A stretch of DNA of 45,724 nucleotides from Nemertoderma westbladi (taxonomy: Eukaryota; Xenacoelomorpha; Nemertodermatida; Nemertodermatidae). The DNA is taken from positions 64,001 to 109,724 of the forward strand of contig JAUCBJ010007007.1 in the NCBI GenBank assembly GCA_032718475.1, in the 5' to 3' direction. Below the pieces are notes generated by a model. It was not told the origin of the DNA. It made no database searches and was given only the letters and a program-made list of their open reading frames with translations. Positions 42,234-45,724 of the stretch are shown here, in pieces. How positions within the stretch are numbered: position 1 is the stretch's first letter; each line of letters begins with the position of its first letter. The translations under genes were made by a program, and so were the position numbers.

Positions 42234-42932
42234 GATGAATGCCCTAGACCCAACCAACAAACGGAAAGATATAAACATCTGCGGAGACGTTGCGCTAAAC
42301 ACGGTTTTACTCGCTATACTTACGGGAGTTTCGAGCGAAACTTGTTCGATGTATCACCTACGCTCGTTCGACTCAGACGATCCTTAAATAAACCAATGAT
42401 CAGAGTTTCGGAATACTCGATCAGAACTCCTCATTCCCTAGTGAGATCTCAGACTCTTGATCCTATTAGTATGACGGATCCTCCCGAGCTGTACTCACTG
42501 CTCAAAGATCTAGTGTTACCTGAACAATTAGTCGGTGGCACCCCAGTTGTGGGCTTCCTAGATATTAGCCCATTCTACCTAGCCGGATTGGGACGCGGAC
42601 ATTTAATATCGCCGTTTAACCCTTACCATCGTCCCGGCTTAACACGATATAACCTGTCACCAAAGTGGCGGAGAACGTTGTACCAAACGAGTTAAACGCT
42701 ATTCTACAAAGATCAGAAAGGAAACCTGCGTTTGTTCAGATAAACGTAAGTTGTAACAGCAAGTCCAAGCGATAAACGAATTGTCTTTATCTCAGTTCGA
42801 TTGTGAAATCCAGAATCTCTAAGAAGATATCGAACTTAGACAACCCCGTTCTCTGCGAGAGTTTTTGGATGAACGTATCCAGCTACGAGCGGAGGAAAAT
42901 CAGCTCGAGGAGAAGCATATCGAAACGGCGGA
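42234..42932 (+). pseudogene. Second coding region, middle part, copy 2 (broken)
   Basis: Coding-like segments in alternating frames: MNALDPTNKRKDINICGD (42236-42387 frame), MFDVSPTLVRLRRSLNKPM through GGTPVVGFLDISPFYLAG (42342-42695, stop TAA), then a helix-forming charged stretch ending LRAEENQLEEKHIETAD (about 42840-42930). A stop in CAGAATCTCTAAGAAG (42812-42827) is shared with copy 1. No family recognised. Confidence 0.5.
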
Positions 42933-43088
42933 TACCCCGACCATAATCCTACACCTTCTGATGCAATCATATTGCACCCTTTACCCAGGATTTATAGCCC
43001 TCCTAGTAAAGTGGCTCGCCCCAAGGAGAAAAGGACTCTTGCTAGCCTCAAAAAACTGCGTAAACGTCGTCCGCGTAAGAAAGGCTAA
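42933..43088 (+). pseudogene. Second coding region, C-terminal Pro-rich and basic tail, copy 2
   Basis: 51 codons to TAA (43086-43088): DHNPTPSDAIILHPLPRIY, then KVARPKEKRTLASLKKLRKR and more basic residues. It is frame-shifted by one base from the coiled-coil segment just upstream. Length and residues match copy 1 (31514-31669). The conserved reading frame of this tail in three copies supports that it was once translated. Confidence 0.7.
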
Positions 43089-43156
43089 CTGTTTAGAGTA
43101 TTTTTATATTTTAGAAACTGTGATTTGTTATATTTTATAGACTTAAATCCCATTTT

Positions 43157-43166
43157 CTGGGAGCGG
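43157..43166 (+). promoter_or_regulatory. Putative polypurine tract
   Basis: CTGGGAGCGG directly precedes the TG of LTR 3; CTGGGAGCTG precedes the LTR at 11879. This is the position of the plus-strand primer of LTR elements. At the central LTR it is lost, replaced at the edge of the inverted segment. Confidence 0.5.
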
Positions 43167-44324
43167 TGTAAAGGCTTTTGCGTAATTAGCCGGTTATTTT
43201 CCCCGTAAAGTACTCTGTAGTTGATTTAACAGGCATAAAAGGCCGTGTCCTTACTGTACTGTTGTTTTAGAGGACATAAAAGTAATTTCTTCTGTATGTG
43301 TACTTTAGCGGACATAATCCGACATTTTATGACGCAATATGCCGGAACCTCTTGAAACAGTGTCGCTACCATGACGACGGCTAACAGCTGATATTGCCAC
43401 GTAGAACATCTCTTTGTTCTTTGTTCTCTCTTTGTTCGGTCAACCAATCAGAGCGTTTTTTGCCTCTGTGTTAGATGGTAGATAGAAACTCGTGGAGTTG
43501 AATCAGTATGTGATTTCGTCCACAGCCTACAACACCGGCGTGGAACCTCCGTGTTTCAGTCTTTAGTTCAACATTAGTAGGCTTAATTATAGAACGTATA
43601 TCCGTTATCTCTACTCTTAATCATAAATCATATCTCATAACATACATATCTTAATTAACATTACTGCTTTTGCTGTCGGTTATTCATTATATTTGTTTAT
43701 GGAATATTATATTTGGAATACTGATCAATAGTCAGACACCCCAATCTTCTTGATATACTAAAGGTTAGAGAGACCGGTTACATATAAACGATTGCGACTT
43801 ATGTTAAGTGGTTTGAAGTGAATCTAATGCTATTTTATAGGCCCTACATGTATTGTCTGTTATTCTCTTTGTATGTGACTAAAATTAGTGAAGGTCGGCA
43901 GATTGGTGTGCAGCATTGTGCAGCATTGTGTATGATTGTGATTGATAACGAAGCATCTCCTAAAGAATGCTCCATATACGTGAATCTATAGCCATCCCGT
44001 TGCGTCTGGTTTAAGTCATAACTCTGTTTATATATTTAGAGCGCCACGTCCTAAAGGAACTGTTAATATTTCCCGAAAGTGAATAATATTTGTCAGAGAT
44101 TATATATTACGATCAGTCGAATAATACAGTAGACCTACCCCACAATACGATTAAGCTTCCGAATCCAGTCTCCCGGGTATATCCAGCGGGTGAATGATTG
44201 CGCATAGACTGGCTTCGGCTAATGTAGTGTATCAAATATTTGTCGTAGGCTAAAGACTATCTATTATCTAGAAGACATCCTAATTTGGCAGGTTAAACTG
44301 CCAAAGGTCTTAAAAGCGCAAACA
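43167..44324 (+). repeat. 3' LTR of the tandem array (LTR 3)
   Basis: 1158 bp, TGTAAAGGCTTTTGCG to GCGCAAACA, very close to LTR 1 over the whole length. CCAATCAGAGCG (43444-43455) and the CTTTGTTC repeats are present. Right flank is ATTGGCATGCTG, unrelated to the leader that follows LTRs 1 and 2, which fixes the LTR end. Confidence 0.9.
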
Positions 44325-45278
44325 ATTGGCATGCTGTTGTTGTTGTCGCTGCCTCACCCATAATAACGTTGAGGCAATCCCCTGCGCAGGCCGTTGTTGA
44401 TCCGACATTTTATTGCGAATAATTAAATTAAACAATCAGTATTAATAATAAAAGTGTCGTAAACTTTAAACTTTTTCTGTGATTATTTTCCGAGATGATT
44501 AAATCAAATCGACGTTAATATAGCAAACTACAACAGAACTAGCTATTATAACGCAATTCGACAAGGCTAAATTATCTTACGCTTCACTACACATCTTTAT
44601 AAAGACTTTTTTGCCTGGTATATGCGAATAGATTGAACTCAGACCTTTGATTGTCGTTAGAGCGTTTAACCTTATCTGGCCCGAGTTATTGGATCCGATA
44701 TTTGGCCCAGGTATGGCATATTTGCCCGCAGATATTAAACCAAATATTTATCCGATTTGGAATAGAGATATTGCCTTAAAAAATAACGTACATGTCCCCT
44801 ATTATATAACAAAAATAAATATTTAATTATCATAACAATATTGCAAAGAGTTATGATCCAAATTGCATGATATTTGACTCCATCTCAGAATCCTTACTTC
44901 TGTTCTCATAGATTCCTATAAGAAATAAGTAAGGCATAGCAAATGGCCAATCAGTGATAAGGTAAGAAACCCGGAGTTTGTTAACTGTCCACCTCCATTA
45001 CCCAATGCAATGTTGTGTCTGTCTGTAAACCCACTCATGGAAATACCATAATAAATAATATCAGACTAGGATTTGGGAAAGAAATGCCATGATGATAGAA
45101 TACCTTTTTACATGATACATTACCTATTCCCAACCGTTTATTATTTATTATTTTGTTTAGCATTACTTACGCAATTATTGGTTGTTCACATATTACTTTG
45201 TAAAATATGTTTATTATTTTGTATTTACATTTACATATTGTTTGTATCTTGTTTGTATCTGATATTTGTATTTACATT
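44325..45278. other. AT-rich sequence without recognised genes
   Basis: About 950 bp between LTR 3 and the next LTR. I see no coding frame, RNA gene or repeat that I can support. It may be host DNA or an older element body. Confidence 0.5.
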
Positions 45279-45724
45279 GTAAAAGCTTTTGCGGACATAA
45301 CAAGTCATTTTACACAATGCGCTAAATACTCTAAAAGGGCTTAGAATTGTTCAGCTATGCGTCCGTCAGGAAATACAGGACTGAGATGACGAAATCTGCC
45401 AGTTGTTTCTTTGTGTGTGGAAGTTTCTTTGTTTGACATATTTCAGCCAATCAGAGCAATCTCCCAGGCCATGTTAATAGCGGCCTATTGAAAATGGCGC
45501 ATGCGCCATCCTTTTTCCTAGAATCCTACTTCATTCTGGATTCAGTCAGAAGTTCTAACGTTTCAGACTTTGCCCAGAACATCAGATGGCTAGAGTCATA
45601 AGAACGCAAATCTATTAACTTACTCGTAACACGGTCATACTGCACTGCATCGCATGTAATTTGCATTGCTTCAACATAACACATACTGACTCGTTCACAG
45701 CACTGTCTTAATGCTGTTTTATAT
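45279..45724 (+). repeat. 5' part of another LTR of the older subfamily (runs off window)
   Basis: Starts TGTAAAAGCTTTTGCGGACATAACAAGTCATTTT, matching the LTR at 11879 rather than LTR 1. It shares AAATACTCTAAAA, CTGAGATGACGAAATCTGCCAG, CAGCCAATCAGAGC, GAATCCTACTT and AACATCAGATGGCT with 11879-12300. It ends at the window edge, so whether it is a solo LTR or part of an element is unknown. Confidence 0.8.

Noticed and set aside
44325-44400. GGCATGCTG shared with the RTE LINE 3' end (12853-12861)
   Set aside because: Only nine bases match and the surrounding sequence diverges at once, so chance is likely.
45073-45282. 69-codon hydrophobic plus-strand frame
   Set aside because: Composition is low-complexity T-rich DNA (Leu/Phe/Ile codons). 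There is no second copy or motif to support it.

Overview
The window looks like eukaryotic, almost certainly metazoan, repeat-dense DNA. It is AT-rich, with reverse-transcribing elements packed end to end and nested in one another. I recognise no host gene. The element mix (BEL/Pao LTR elements, an RTE-like LINE, and a CR1-like LINE with a PHD finger and a 2A motif) would suit a marine invertebrate such as a mollusc, echinoderm or amphioxus. This is inference from element types only, and I cannot name the species.

Layout, left to right. (1) About 50-9050, minus strand: one BEL/Pao retrotransposon with a gag-protease frame (9041-4836) and a pol frame (4833-174). Pol is split by a 91-bp poly(A)-tailed insertion with an 11-bp target duplication. 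(2) About 9050-11740: non-coding DNA with imperfect palindromes and a tRNA-derived sequence. (3) 11741-12828: the 3' tip and LTR of an older relative of the main element, cut by an RTE-like LINE (about 12829-16521, minus strand). (4) 16522-44324: a head-to-tail array, LTR - body - LTR - body - LTR, of one non-autonomous BEL/Pao-related family. Each body has a long leader, a gag-protease ORF fused to a scrap of RNase H (no RT core, no integrase), a non-coding spacer, and a decayed second coding region of unknown function that ends in a basic tail just before the 3' LTR. A 3.95-kb CR1-like LINE (27562-31511, minus strand) sits inside the second coding region of copy 1. The first part of the central LTR is replaced by an inverted, more diverged LTR segment. 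(5) 44325-45278: non-coding. (6) 45279-45724: the start of another LTR of the older subfamily, open at the window edge.

The 1534-codon Gag-protease frame of copy 1 is intact. Copy 2 carries two stops. Without RT and integrase, this family would depend on enzymes from an autonomous BEL/Pao relative such as the one at the left. The most unusual points are the shared deletion structure, the unidentified second coding region with its local divergence hot spot, the inverted segment in the central LTR, and the 2A motif in the LINE. Domain names are assigned from motifs read by eye; no database search was run.
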